A DNA stretch of 64,000 nucleotides from Larimichthys crocea (GCF_000972845.2 NC_040016.1:26703629-26767628); one strand, 5' to 3'. Counted from the stretch's first letter, positions 46,156 through 57,790 are shown. Translations and numbers: made by a program. Notes: a model not told the origin generated them from the letters alone.

Positions 46156-46506
46156 ACATTTTCCTGTACGGTGACGATTCGTCTGTGACGTCTGATAAAA
46201 ATAAATTCCTAAAATAATTTCAGGATGAATCATCGACGTGCACGGCGACTCGAGCAGTTTCGTCCTCTGAGCGTCTGCAGGCGTCCGTGTGGACGTCAGA
46301 GTGTTTACAGACAGAAGTGGTCGGTCTTGAACTGATTAGCTCGTGAGTTCGATCTCTCGTCCGCCTCACCTTTGTTTCTGCTCAAACTGTTTCTGGGAAG
46401 AGCGAAGAGGCGCTGAGTCAGCAACAGGAAATCAATAACAACAGTCCAACGGCAGCCGGGTGGTCCACCACACCTTGTCATCACGCAGGGAAACACTGCT
46501 GCTCGT

Positions 46507-46549
<43 letters not shown>

Positions 46550-47220
46550 CAGTTTACTGCTCATTGTCCAGGTTTTAAGTGTGTTTGACAGCAGGGCCGG
46601 ATTACACCGCGATTGTCTTTCTTGGCATCTCCGCCCCGTAATAATATTATGACACGTTTATCAAAACACTGGAACACACACACACACACACACACACACA
46701 CATCATGAATGCATGGAGGTCGTCCACGCTGAACATTTTATTCATTCCTGACGTGCGACTCGATTCACGTCAACTCAGACTGATGATTCCTGCTGCCTCA
46801 CATCGTAACCACACATAGAACATCTACGGAGACGCATCTCGGTTGCAGATGAAAACTAATTAGCAATTATCCACAAAATGCTGAGCGTGATGAGTCGGAG
46901 CGACAGAGCTCTGTCGTGGTTACGACGTGAGGCTCCAATAATGTGACACGATGTGACGTGAGATAAAGCTCTGAAATATGAATCACATGTTGTGGACGTG
47001 AATAATGTGAAAATTACATTCCTCCGCACGAGGGTTTGATTTTTGTCCACGAGGAGACGACGAAGCCAAACACAATGAAGCAGGAAAAAAAGCCTGAGAG
47101 GGAAAGTTTGGTTATTTAACGAGAGGTCGTGTCAGGATCTGAAAGACTGAAGAAGACCAGCAAGAAGACTGTCCCGCTGTGGACGGAGACAACAACCAAA
47201 CACATTCAGTCTGAGCGGAG
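46156..47220. other. No supported gene; two CA microsatellites
   Basis: (CA)n at 46509-46547 and 46674-46702. Frames at 46305-46547 and 46856-47050 lack motifs. Confidence 0.45.
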
Positions 47221-47520
47221 ACAGACTGTCTAAAACCTGGACGTAGTCTTCGTGACGTCCACACAGACTGTCTAAAACCTGGACGTAGTCTTTGTGACGT
47301 CCCTGCAGACTGTCTAAAACCTGGATGTAGTCTCCGTGACGTCCCCGCAGACTGTCTAAAACCTGGACGTAGTCTCCGTGACGTCCCAAAACTGTTTTTT
47401 GTACCAGGCTGTAAACATGTTTATTTCTGCTGTGAAGTTGGACATTTGGACATGGGGACTTATGGAGACTGACTCACTTCTGGAGCCAGCCTCAGGTGGA
47501 CGTTAGAGGAAGTGCAGCTT
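47221..47520 (+). mobile_element. Dispersed element with 42-bp minisatellite (array 7, 4 units)
   Basis: Four units (47221-47388) are followed at once by CAAAACTGTTTTTTGTACC, AGGCTGTAAACATGTTTATT, ATGGGGACTTATGGAGACTG and GGAGCCAGCCTCAGGTGGAC. This is the clearest junction between the array and its right flank. Confidence 0.88.
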
Positions 47521-48086
47521 TTGGTTCACTTCACAGTCTCAGAGGTTGCCTCTTGGTTCATCGTTGCCTTGATCGTCTAGTTTTCTGTGTCTAGTCTTGT
47601 GTCTTCTCTGAACTGGCGCCGTGTTCTGGATCAGTACTTCATGCAACCACACTTCAAATAACCTGAACTCCGCCGTCACAAAAAAACAAGTCATGACTCA
47701 ACTTCAGATCAGAGTCACAGGAGAGACAAAGACATGTTTTGAAATCCTCGGTTCAAACATTAAGACATGTCAAAGTTGACCCGGTTGGTTTAGGATTCGT
47801 CATGGTTACAGTCCTCTGAAGTTTGAACAGGCTCTGCTCGACAAAGCCAAATTACTCATTCCTGTTTCACATGCTGCCTGAAGCCAAACAACCATCACAG
47901 ACTGCAGAGACAAACCCGACAGGAAGAGGTCACGACTGGATGGAAAGTCCAGTGATCACATGTTCACTCACAGTTTAAACCTCATCATCATCTTCATCAC
48001 GTCAAACTGAATCCACTGTCAGTGTCATCCAAGTATGAAGACGTCCCAAAGACAATCCAACAATGTATTACTTCAGTAATCTCCAA
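47521..48086. other. No supported gene
   Basis: Mixed DNA without motif-bearing frames or arrays. Confidence 0.4.
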
Positions 48087-48340
48087 TAATCAACCAGCCA
48101 ACCAACCAAAGCAACTCAAGCAAGCAACCAACCAAAGCAACTCAAGCAACCAACTGAAGCAAGCAAGCAAGCAACTGAAGCAACCAACCAACCAAAGCAA
48201 CTCAAGCAAGCAACCAACTGAAGCAACCAACCAACCAAAGCAACTCAACCAACGAACCAACTGAAGCAAGCAACCAACTAACTCCAGCAAGCAAGCAACC
48301 AATTCAAGCAACTGAAGCAACTAGCAAGCAACTCCAACTC
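48087..48340. repeat. AACC/AAGC/CAACT low-complexity repeat
   Basis: CAACCAACCAAAGCAACTC, AAGCAAGCAACC and CAACTGAAGC words repeat for about 250 bp. Frames rich in Asn/Gln/Lys or Leu/Cys/Trp on either strand are artefacts. Confidence 0.92.
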
Positions 48341-49384
48341 TCAAGTCTCTCTCCCAGCCACACCTACAGGTGTATATGTTAGTCACGTGACTAATTGGAT
48401 TAAACCATTTTGCAGGTTTCTAAATAAACAATAAACATTTTCATAAATCAGAAATGAAAACACAAACACTGGTTTACTCCACTGGCTTGTATGTCATGAC
48501 TGGAGGTGAGCGGTGGAACATTGATGGACTGGAAGATGGATTGTTTGTCTGGTCTGGTGGTTTTGAAGGAATCTTTGAGGTCTTACTAAAAGTGTTTGAT
48601 GTTTTTAGGTGGTTAAAATACATTTTTGTGTTTCCCGTCCATGGCAGGTCATTGTTCAGCTTCCTGTCTGTGCTCCTGACTGGCCTGCCACGCCTACAGA
48701 GTCTTAAAATGTTTATGAAGCAGATTTTTGGAGTTAATTTTCACTCTTTCACGCTTCATGAAAATCTTTGATATCGTATCTTCATTTTCAGTGCGTGAAG
48801 CCACGTTTCCGGAGGCGTTCAAGAACAGAAATATCTGTTTCTAGCAGTGGAAAAACAGGATGTACGTGCTGGAAGCTCCAATCCAGACTATCCACGACTT
48901 TCTCTGAGAGAAACAGAGGAGCATTTCTGTGGCAACCGACGGAGCACAAACTCATTTCATCTTACTCTTCAAACCAAAGAATGCTGCTGCCTCCGAGCCT
49001 CTGTTTTGAATTGTTCCACTTGTGTTTTCATTGGAAACAAATGGCAGTGTTTTGTTTGGGTAGAAGTCAAGGGGTCATATTCAGTAGGAATCAACAACAG
49101 AGAATGTTCTGAAACCACAGACAGGCGATCCAACATTACTGAGAAAGCGAGCAGCGATCGGCGTTTCAAAGACGAGCGTGTGTGACTGTGGATAATCAAC
49201 ATGTATGTCAAGTCTTCAGCAACATCTGCTCCGTCCGCGCTTAACTCGAGTTGCTCCGAAACAAATTCAATCAATCTGTTGATGTGACACGAGATCTCTA
49301 AATACTCGAACTCAAAGTCCAACTGAAAGTTCGACTGTGGCAGAGTGAAAGGAAACGATTTCTGAGATTTAGTCGACAACTTTG
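48341..49384. other. No supported gene
   Basis: Frames of 105-150 codons (48454-48771, 48768-49112, 48847-49185 and minus 49421-48969) overlap each other and have no known motif or splice border. I do not call them genes. Confidence 0.4.
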
Positions 49385-49740
49385 CTAACAGCCGAACATC
49401 AACCAGGTCACCAGCAGCCAATCATCAACCAGGTCCCGAGCAGCCAATCATCAACCAGGTCACCAGCTACTAATCTATGTGAAGTTCCTGTCAAGTTCCC
49501 ACGCCCCAGGTCTGAGACGAGGTCCGGGCTTTCTCTTCTTAGCTTCCTCCGTCAGCGTCCTCTTCACTATCTTCTCCTCTGCCATCATGTCCATAGAAGC
49601 TGCTGACCTCTTCTTCTTCTTCCCGCCTGTGGTACAAACACTAACACTCCCCCGGTGCTCTGAGCTCACAGTCCGGACTCTGTTAGCCCGGCTAACAGAC
49701 TGAGCTAACATGAGCTAACAGCAGCTACAGCTGTCAGAAG
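49385..49740 (-). mobile_element. Composite element copy with F, E, C and B modules
   Basis: In reverse order: three F units (CCAGCAGCCAATCATCAACC, 49390-49465); exon module E at 49525-49605 (minus frame MMAEEKIVKRTLTEEAKKRK); then CCCCCGGTGCTCTGAGCTCA (C, 49650); then AACAGACTGAGCTAACATGA and CAGCTACAGCTGTCAG (B and the start of A). The order is the exact mirror of the 33946 copy, which establishes the module order. Confidence 0.85.
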
Positions 49741-50218
49741 AAGAGTTGAATCTAGAGACCAAAAAAACTCTCCATAGGACTCTATACGATCGTCAGTGGA
49801 GTCTCCCCCTGCTGGACATGAGACAGAATGCATCTTAAATCTGCTCCTGTCTCACTTCCTGTGTCTCCCCCTCCACCCTCACCCCCGTCCTCACCCCCGT
49901 CCTCACCCCCGTCCTCCCTCTCGAAGCCTCCGGGTGAAAGAGCTCCTTTCTTCGGGCGTCTCTCGTGCAGCTGCCGCCTCCGGTAAACACCTCGGGGCTC
50001 TCGTGGCCCGTCCAAACAAAGACGGCGGTTATGTGTTGGCTTGGCTTTTCTGCAGCCTGGCAGCAGGTTAGAGAGTCTGCGGCGTAATCAAAACATCACA
50101 GGTTCAATCCTCGCAGAGTGTTTACACGCTCGCTGACTGTGCCACTGTGCACCGCAACCTCTGTGTGCAGAGTTTCAATCATTACCACCTTCACACGTTA
50201 ATACTGAAAATAAACAGA
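49741..50218. repeat. 12-bp CTCACCCCCGTC repeat, otherwise unique DNA
   Basis: Four CTCACCCCCGTC-type units at 49867-49915, following a similar short CCCTC block. No gene supported. GGTTCAATCC at 50101 resembles a Pol III B box but has no convincing tRNA fold. Confidence 0.5.
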
Positions 50219-51246
50219 CAGGTGAGCTCCAACAGGTGAGCTCCACCATGTGACCTCCAACAGGTGACCTCCACCATGGGACCTCCAACAGGTGAGCTCC
50301 AACAGGTGACCTCCAACAGGTGAGCTCCAACAGGTGACCTCCGCCATGTGACCTCCAACAGGTGAGCTCTGCCAGGTGACCTCCACCAGGTGACCTCCGC
50401 CAGGTGACCTCCAACAGGTGACCTCCGCCAGGTGACCTCCACCAGGTGACCTCCACCATGTGACCTCCAACAGGTGAGCTCCGCCATGTGACCTCCAACA
50501 GGTGAGCTCTGCCAGGTGACCTCCGCCAGGTCACCTCCAACAGGTGACCTCCAACAGGTGACCTCCGCCAGGTGAGCTCCAACAGGTGATCTCCAACAGG
50601 TGACCTCTGCCAGGTGACCTCCGCCAGGTCACCTCCAACAGGTGACCTCCATAAGGGGACCTCCACCATGTGACCTCCAACAGGTGACCTCCGCCAGGTG
50701 AGCTCCAACAGGTGAACTCCGCCAGGTGACTTCCGCCAGGTGACCTCCAACAGGTGACCTCCACCAGGTGACCTCCCCTAGGTGACCTCCGTCATGTGAC
50801 CTCCAACAGGTGAGCTCCGCCAGGTGACCTCCACCAGGTGACCTCCAACAGGTGACCTCCAACAGGTGAGCTCCAACAGGTGACCTCCGCCAGGTGACCT
50901 CCGCCAGGTGACCTCCAACAGGTGAGCTCCAACAGGTGACCTCCGCCAGGTCACCTCCAACAGGTGACCTCTGCCAGGTGACCTCCAACAGGTGACCTCC
51001 GCCAGGTGACCTCCCCTAGGTGACCTCCGTCATGTGACCTCCAACAGGTGAGCTCCGCCAGGTGACCTCCACCAGGTCACCTCCGCCAGGTGACCTCCAA
51101 CAGGTGACCTCCGCCAGGTGACCTCCAACATGTGACCTCCAACAGGTGACCTCCAACAGGTGCCCTCCGCCAGGTGACCTCCAACAGGTGACCTCCGCCA
51201 GGTGACCTCCAACAGGTGACCTCCAACAGGTGACCTCCAACAGGTG
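50219..51246. repeat. 14-bp minisatellite, about 73 units
   Basis: AGGTGACCTCCAAC, AGGTGACCTCCGCC and AGGTGAGCTCCAAC units run for 1,028 bp with few indels. Each unit carries CAGGTG (an E-box word) at its junction, and most carry TGACCT (a nuclear-receptor half-site). The minus-strand open frames (EVTWRRSPVGGHL repeats) are read-throughs; 14 is not a multiple of 3, so the frame cycles every three units. Confidence 0.97.
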
Positions 51247-51585
51247 CTCACACAGAAACACTCAGTTATTTTACTTTGCTACTGCAGAAGTCGTTCTGCA
51301 TCACTTCAGACTGATTCTTGGTATCTTTGTAGACGATGGTTTCTCTTTATAATCAGCTTTGTTTCTTTGTTGTTGCTTTGTCTCTTTGTTGTTGCTTTGT
51401 CTCTCATTTCTGTAGTTTTGCATCTTTCAGTGACTCTTTGCAGGTGAAGCTGAACTCTCAGATGTTTCTGTTGTTGACAAACTGCAGCTGAACTTCAGTA
51501 TTGATGAAGAGAAGCTGTCTGTGTGTGTGTGTCTGTCTGTCTGTGTTTCTGTGTGTGTGTGTGTGTGTGTCTGTGTGTGTCTGTG

Positions 51586-51620
<35 letters not shown>

Positions 51621-51903
51621 GTCATTAGTCTGGTCCGTGGTCCGTGCTCGTGTTCTTCAGTTGTCTCTTCAGACTGATCGTTTTCATGGACGTGCGTTTG
51701 TCATTTCTGAGTCTGCGAGTTACTCTGGTGGTCTTGGCTCCTCTGTTGCCATGGCGAGGGCAAAGGGTGGGTGGCGATGATTGATGACGAGGAAGTAGAC
51801 CTGACTGTATTCACGAGCAGGTGCAAGGCATCATGGAAGTCCCCCTGGGAACGGTACAGCGAACCCAAACCTGAACATCTGTCTGCAAGAACGGTGTGTG
51901 TGC

Positions 51904-51934
<31 letters not shown>

Positions 51935-52800
51935 CGTGTTTGGCAGGGTGGCTTAGCAACAATCAGGTAAAAATGCCCCATTATGAGCATTCTTTACTCG
52001 TTAGATCTTAGAAGTTGTTTATCCAGTCACAGACGTGGTTGCACTGTGGTCCAGCATGGATAAATTTAGCATAAGACTCAGCAACCATTTCAGAGCCATT
52101 GTTATTGGAAAGTCTGTGGTGCCATTCCAAATTGATACATCGACTGTGGAAAACAAATTGCTGGCATTAAAGCAAAGCACATTGTGGCTTACACTTAATG
52201 CAGATAGTTATCCTGAAACTTTTAATTCGGAGGATAAAATTGCCTTTTCGTGCTTAATTGCTCTCAGGGTCATGTGGGCTGGAACCTATCAGAGTGAGGA
52301 TCAGACAGAAGATGAACCGACCGGTTGCAGGTCCATCAGAGGAGAAGACGGCCCACCTGAAACTCGCATAAACAAAACTCAAACCGGTGCTAACCATTGA
52401 CCCGCACTGTGGGAAAATAAGATCCTGGACGGAGCTCAAACTCTCGGCTGTGCCTTCGCTCAGCCCGTGGCCAACAAACAAAAGTCAGCGTTGCCCTGCA
52501 GCGGCAACAGCAACAGCAACAGCAACAGCACAATGCTGCAATATAGTAGGAGACGACACGAGGTCGCCAAAAGCTGGAGTTCAGCAACTGTCGTCACTCT
52601 GAGAACATTTTAAAAAGACTGCTCAACATGTTGAGTCTGAGATCTGTTGCTTCTATATATATATATTTGTATAAATCAGTGTTTGTTGTCTCCAGTGTCA
52701 GAGTGTAATCCCACTGTGTAACTATGTTCAGCTGTACTCGAGTATTTGTCTGATTACATTACTTCTGATCAAACAGCCAATCATCAGCCAGGTTCGTCAG
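51247..52800 (+). repeat. Segmental duplication, copy 1
   Basis: Unique-type sequence with TG microsatellites at 51516-51618 and 51896-51934. It is repeated at about 53230-54800 in the same orientation. Frames at 51523-51956 and 52035-52602 show no recognised domain. Copy 1 is the cleaner copy. Confidence 0.9.
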
Positions 52801-52930
52801 CTTGGCGGTGAGCTCAGAGCGACGGGTACCCGTCGCTCTGAGCTCACCGCCAAGCTGACGAACCTGGCTGATGATTGGCTGTTTGATCAGAAGTAATGTA
52901 ATCAGACAAATACTCGAGTACAGCTGAACA
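52725..52930. repeat. Perfect 206-bp palindrome
   Basis: Arms of 103 bp with no spacer, centred between 52827 and 52828 at GGGTACCC. Outer ends are TGTTCAGCTGTA and TACAGCTGAACA. The arms contain an F-like unit of the composite element (CAGCCAATCATCAGCCAGG). Confidence 0.97.
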
Positions 52931-54800
52931 CGCCAGGTGACCTCCAAAGGTGACCTACCGCCAGGGGGACCTCCCAACATGTGACCATCCAACGGTGACC
53001 TCCAACAGGTGCCCTCCGCCAGGTTGCTCTCCACAGGTGACTCCAACAAGGTGACCTCCAACAGTACCCACGCCAGGTGACCTCCAACAGGTGACGGTGC
53101 CTCCCAGGTGACCTCCCGCACGGTGACCTCCAACAGGTGACCTCCAAGGTGACCTCAGCCAGGTGACCTACGGGACTCCAACCAGGTGACCTCCGCAGGT
53201 TGACCATCCACGTTGACCTCCAACAGGGGCCTCACACTGCTCAAGAAACACTGGCTTTGTGCTGACTTGCAGAAGTCGTTCTGCATAACTTCAGACTGAT
53301 TTCTTGGATCTTTGGTAGACCGATGGTTTTTCTCTTTATAATAGCTTTGTTTCTTTGTGTGTGCATTCTGTTATTTGTTGGTGTCTCTCTTTGTTTGTTG
53401 CTCTTTCGGTCGATTCCTTCTAGTTGCACGTTCCAGTACCTTTGCAAGGTGAAGCTTGAACATCTCAGGATGTTTTCTGGTTGTTGACAAACTGCAGCTG
53501 AGACTTCAGTAGTTGATGAAGAGAAGCTGTCTGGTAGTGTGTGTCGATCTGTCTGTGTTTCTGTGTGTGTTGTGTGTGTGTGTCTGTGTTGTCTGTGTTT
53601 CCGGTGTGTGTGTGGGTGTGGTGTGTGTGTGTGTAGGTCATTAGTCTGGTCCGTGGTCCCGTGCTCTGTTCTCGTTGTCTCTGCAGACGGATCGTTTCAA
53701 ATGGAGGGCTTTGTTCATTTCGTAGTGTCTGCGAGTTATCTGGTGGTCTTGGCTCCTCTGTTGCCATGGGCGAGGGCAAGGGTGGTGGCGATGATTGGAT
53801 GACAGGAAGTAGACCCTGCTGTATTCACGAGCAGTCAAGGCCATCTGGAAGTCCCCCGGGGAACGAGTACAGCGAACCCCAAACCTGAACATCTGTCTGG
53901 CAAGAACGGTGTGTGTGCAGTGTTGGTGGTGGTTTGTGTGTGTGTGTTGCGTGTTTGGCAGGGTGGCTTAGCAAAAAGTTGTATAAAATGCCCCATTATA
54001 GCACTTCTTTCTCTTAGATCTTAGAAGGTGTTTATTCCATCACAGACGTGGTTGACACTGTGGTCGCATGGATAAATTTAGCATAAGCTCGCAACCAGTT
54101 CAGAGCATTGTTATTGGAATCTGTGGGCCCATTTCCAAATGATAACACTCGACAGGTGAAAACAAATGTGCTGGCATTAAAGCAAAGCACATTGGGCGTA
54201 CACGTAAGCAGCAGATAGTTTACTAGCCTGAAACTTTTAATATGCGGAGATAAAATTGACCTTTTTCGTGCTTATTGCTCCTCAGGGTCAATGTTGTGCT
54301 GGAACCTATCAGAGTGAGATCAGCAGAAGTGAACCGACCGGGTTTGCAGGGTACCAACAGAGGAGAAGACGGCCCGACCTAAAACTCGCATAAACAACTC
54401 ACCGGTGCTAACCATGACCCGCACTGTGGGAAATAAGATCCGGACGGAGCTCAACAACTCGTCGGCGTGCTATCGCTCAGCCCGTGGCCAACAACACAAA
54501 AGTCAGCGGTGCCCTGCAGCGGCAACAGCCACACAACAGCACAGCCCAAAATGCTGACAATAAGTAGGAGAGACGAACGAGGTCGCCAAAAGCTGGAGTT
54601 CAGCAACTGTCGTCACTCTGAGAACATGTTTAAAAAAGACGGCTCAACAGTTGAGTCTGAGATCTGTTTGCTTCTATATATATATTATTGTATAAATCAT
54701 GTGTTTGTTGTCTCCAGTGTCAGAGTGTTAACCCACTGTGTACGAATGTTCAGCTGTACTCAAACAGCCAATCATCAGCCAGGTTCGTCAGCTTGGCCAA
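52931..54800 (+). repeat. Segmental duplication, copy 2 (indel-rich), with short 14-bp array
   Basis: 52931-53230 is a degraded run of the 14-bp unit, followed by a copy of 51247-52795 offset by about 2.0 kb. Single-base insertions and deletions occur every 10-20 bases, including inside non-repetitive stretches (compare 52401-52480 with 54430-54490). It ends at CAGCTTGG near 54800. Confidence 0.9.
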
Positions 54801-55070
54801 ACTGACGAACTGGATCTACACAGCACTACAGCGTCAGCAGGTTACTTCACTGTCCATCATAAACTCTGTAAATACAGAGAGTTGTGAGGCGGAGCACAGC
54901 CGGAGGACAATCAGAGGGAAAACCAGAAAACAGTTCTCCCATAAATANNNNNNNNNNGGAGGACATCAGAGGGAAAACCAGAAAACATTTCCTCCATAAA
55001 ATATGATCCAGTTTCACCAGAATCAGTGAGATAGTTGCTGCTGTGTGACTCTAAATTCGTCTCAGTTGGC
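54801..55070 (-). mobile_element. Composite element module A, broken by a gap with overlapping flanks
   Basis: In reverse, GTTACTTCACTGTCCATCAT and GGAGGACAATCAGAGGGAAA up to 54947, then, after the N run, GGAGGACATCAGAGGGAAAA onward to CAGTGAGATAGTTGCTGCTG (55020-55042). The last 47 bases before the gap and the first 48 after it are the same sequence. Confidence 0.85.
54948..54957. other. Assembly gap (10 N)
   Basis: Ten N. Both sides carry the same module A segment, so the contigs probably overlap and no sequence is missing. Confidence 0.99.
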
Positions 55071-55556
55071 CGTGGTGTTGTCGCTCTGAGCTGTCTGTCA
55101 AATTAAAATCCACAAACTGATCCTGAGATTTGAAAAACACCGTCAGAGTGACGCCTCTCGTGTCGCCTCGTCAGCGCGCCTGTAATGTCAACACTTTGCT
55201 CGGAGCCGACCGGCGCTCATAAAATCTCCTTTATATGCCACAATGAGCCAAACTCACTAACCTGCACAGTCATTTCCCAAATGCACAGCCCCAATGTTCA
55301 CTTAGCCTCGCTGACCCTGCGCACAGAGGCAGCACGTTAATGGAAGAAGCCTTTGGGAAGCCGGGCAGAGGTGAGCGTGTTAATATGAGCCGAGCGCTGA
55401 CAGCTGCACGGGGTCACGGAGGCTCATTACGTGAGGACAAACTGTGGACGTTTGTATCCAGCTTCAATAAAACGATACGAGCTCTGTCCGCCTGTCTCAC
55501 TTCCACTTCTCCATCATGCAGCCTGTCGTCAATCACAGAGTCGCGTGAGTCGTCCA
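55071..55556. other. No supported gene
   Basis: Mixed DNA; short frames without motifs. Confidence 0.4.
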
Positions 55557-55760
55557 TGTCTAAAACCTGGACGTAGTCTCCGAGACGTCCCCGCAGACTG
55601 TCTAAAACCTGGACGTAGTCTCCGTGCCTTCCCCGCAGACCGTCTAAAACCTGGACGTAGTCTCCGTGACCAAACCAGTTTTTTGTACCAGGCTGTACAA
55701 CATGTTTATTTCTGCTGGTGGACATTTTAACATGGGGACTTACGGAGACTGAGTCACACA
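55557..55760 (+). mobile_element. Dispersed element with 42-bp minisatellite (array 8, 3 units)
   Basis: Three units at 55557-55671, then CCAGTTTTTTGTACCAGGCT and ACATGGGGACTTACGGAGAC, the same flank as at 47389. Confidence 0.87.
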
Positions 55761-55799
55761 GTAGTTCTCGTCCTCGTCTGGTGATTATAGTCGACTTTG

Positions 55800-55865
55800 G
55801 CTGTAATCACTTTGGCCAACGCTCGACCAACAGTCGAGCGTTGGTTCAAATCCCGTCCAGTCCAT
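55800..55865 (+). other. Hairpin with B-box-like sequence (possible tRNA/SINE relic)
   Basis: CAACGCTCGAC at 55817-55827 and GTCGAGCGTTG at 55833-55843 form a perfect 11-bp stem with a 5-base loop. GGTTCAAATCC at 55843-55853 matches the Pol III B box. No good A box or acceptor stem is visible, so a functional tRNA is unlikely. Confidence 0.3.
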
Positions 55866-55972
55866 AAATATTACACGTTCAGCTTCATTTTTATGTGTCG
55901 GTGTGTAAATGGCTGTTTGTGGGCGTGAGCAGTGTAAGTATGAACGCTGCTGCATGTCGACATAAGGACATA

Positions 55973-55973
<1 letters not shown>

Positions 55974-56007
<34 letters not shown>

Positions 56008-56213
56008 CCCTGTCCTGAAGTTGAGGAAACAGTAGGTGGCAGGTATAATATGTAGCGGAGCGCAGAGGTTAGGCCGGCCGCCGAGAGAAGGAGTGTGAAG
56101 AGAAACCTCATCCAGGTTATTGTAGAGAGCTTGTCAGGATTTATTAGGCTAGGTAAGCACACAGAGCCCCCAGCCTGTCGTAAAACACACACACATAATG
56201 TCTGTGCAACACA

Positions 56214-56252
<39 letters not shown>

Positions 56253-56261
56253 ACTCAGTAG

Positions 56262-56298
<37 letters not shown>

Positions 56299-56305
56299 AC
56301 TCAGT
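55974..56305. repeat. TG and CA microsatellites
   Basis: (TG)n at 55975-56005, (CA)n at 56215-56245 and 56265-56291, the last two separated by ACTCACACACTCAGTAGAG, which itself repeats at 56290-56308. Confidence 0.95.
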
Positions 56306-56417
56306 AGAGTCATAAAGTGGCTCCAGATAACTTAAGCTGAGGAGAGGGACTCGATGACATCATGACAGCTACAGGGCCGCGCTGCCTCTCCATGTTTTCC
56401 TTCACCGGAGTTAAAGT

Positions 56418-56500
56418 TTACCTTCACCACGGAGGAAGAGGAAGAGGAGGAGGAAGAGGAGGGGGAGGAAGAGGAGGAGGAAGGAGGAAGAGGAGGAGGA

Positions 56501-56552
<52 letters not shown>

Positions 56553-56555
56553 ACA
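56418..56555. repeat. GAGGAA purine tract
   Basis: GGAGGAAGAGGAGG-type triplets on the plus strand for about 135 bp. Poly-Glu/Gly or poly-Ser/Leu frames are artefacts. Confidence 0.95.
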
Positions 56556-56739
56556 CTACACTACAGGTGTACTGGGTGAACTGTGTATGACTAAAACACA
56601 ACAAAGAAAACATCCCAATCGTATTTTATAGTTTATATCAAATAAGATCATGTTTTTTATGATGCAGCATTTCCTACATGACACAGTGAATTTAGCATTC
56701 AGCATGAAGGTCCAGCCTGAGCAGGACGTGGACCAGAAC

Positions 56740-57262
56740 AAGCTCTGATCACATGGTATGAATCTGTTCTTAGGATTACTGAGCTCTGATTGGTCAGTTA
56801 CAGCTTTCTGCTGTTTTTCTGTCAGAAAGTCAAATCAATAATTTGACACAAAATATTGATCCTGTTGTGAGCAGCCATGTAATATTACTCGGCTCGTAGA
56901 TTTTCTGTGCAATAAGTTAATGTGCAATAAGTTCACAATATTTTCATTATAAATTTCTGCTGATCATTTGCAGTATTACTTACATGTCAGATAATTGTAG
57001 ACCTATTTAATGATCACATGGTTTGAATCTGAAGCTTTTGTGAACTTGTACTTGGCGATGTCCAAATTATGATTTCTAATGATGAATGACTCTTTCTGTT
57101 GTTTTTCTACAATAGAAAGTCAAATCAAATCATTAATTTGACACAAAGTATTTATTTCTGACGTGAGTAGCCGTATAATATTACTCGGCTAGTCAAGTAA
57201 CCGACAACTGAATTTCCTGTGGAAAGAACAGCATCGCAACTTCAAGTATCAATTTGCACTGT
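56740..57262. repeat. Diverged tandem duplication (~290 bp)
   Basis: ATCACATGGTATGAATCTG, AAAGTCAAATCAATAATTTG and TAATATTACTCGGCT occur in the first copy (56750-56895) and, altered, in the second (57015-57195). The right edge, GAATTTCCTGTGGAAAGA with TTCAAGTATCAATTTGCAC (57210-57260), recurs at 58243-58293. Confidence 0.75.
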
Positions 57263-57271
57263 GTGTCACAC

Positions 57272-57790
57272 TGTGTCCTAACGTGTCCTGACGTGTTGTA
57301 ACGTGTCCTAATGTGTTGTAACGTGTCCTAACATGTTGTAACATGTCCTAATGTGTTGTAACATGTCCTGACGTGTTGTAACGTGTTGTAACGTGTCCTA
57401 ACGTGTTGTAACATGTCCTAACGTGTTGTAACATGTCGTAACGTGTAACGTGTCCTAATGTGTTGTAACATGTCATAACGTGTTGTAACATGTCGTAACG
57501 TGTAACGTGTCCTAATGTGTTGTAACATGTCGTAACGTGTTGTAACGTGTTGTAACGTGTCCTAACGTGTTGTAACATGTCCTAACGTATTGTAACATGT
57601 CCTAACGTGTTGTAACGTGTTGTAACGTGTCCTAATGTGTTGTAACATGTCCTAACGTGTTGTAACGTGTCCTAACGTGTTGTAACATGTCCTAACGTGT
57701 AACGTGTCCTAATGTGTTGTAACATGTCATAACGTGTCGTAACGTGTCGTAACGTGTCGTAACGTGTCGTAACGTGTCCTAATGTAACGT
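57272..57790. repeat. TAACGTG minisatellite, array 1
   Basis: 10-bp words TAACGTGTCC and TAACGTGTTG (with TAACATG variants) alternate for about 520 bp. The same units make the array at 60252. Confidence 0.95.

Noticed and set aside
48454..49185. Possible small gene (three overlapping frames of 105-114 codons)
   Set aside because: No motif, the frames overlap in different phases, and there is no splice or repeat support.
50175..51261. 191-codon minus-strand repeat protein (EVTWRRSPVGGHL units)
   Set aside because: The repeat unit is 14 bp, all three frames are open, and flanks show no promoter or splice signals; it is a minisatellite artefact.
52035..52400. 121-codon frame in duplication copy 1
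   Set aside because: The frame is destroyed in copy 2 and shows no domain.
55800..55865. tRNA gene
   Set aside because: A B box and one good stem are present, but A box, D arm and acceptor stem do not fit.
56332..56631. Poly-Glu or poly-Ser protein
   Set aside because: Pure product of the GAGGAA tract at 56418-56555.
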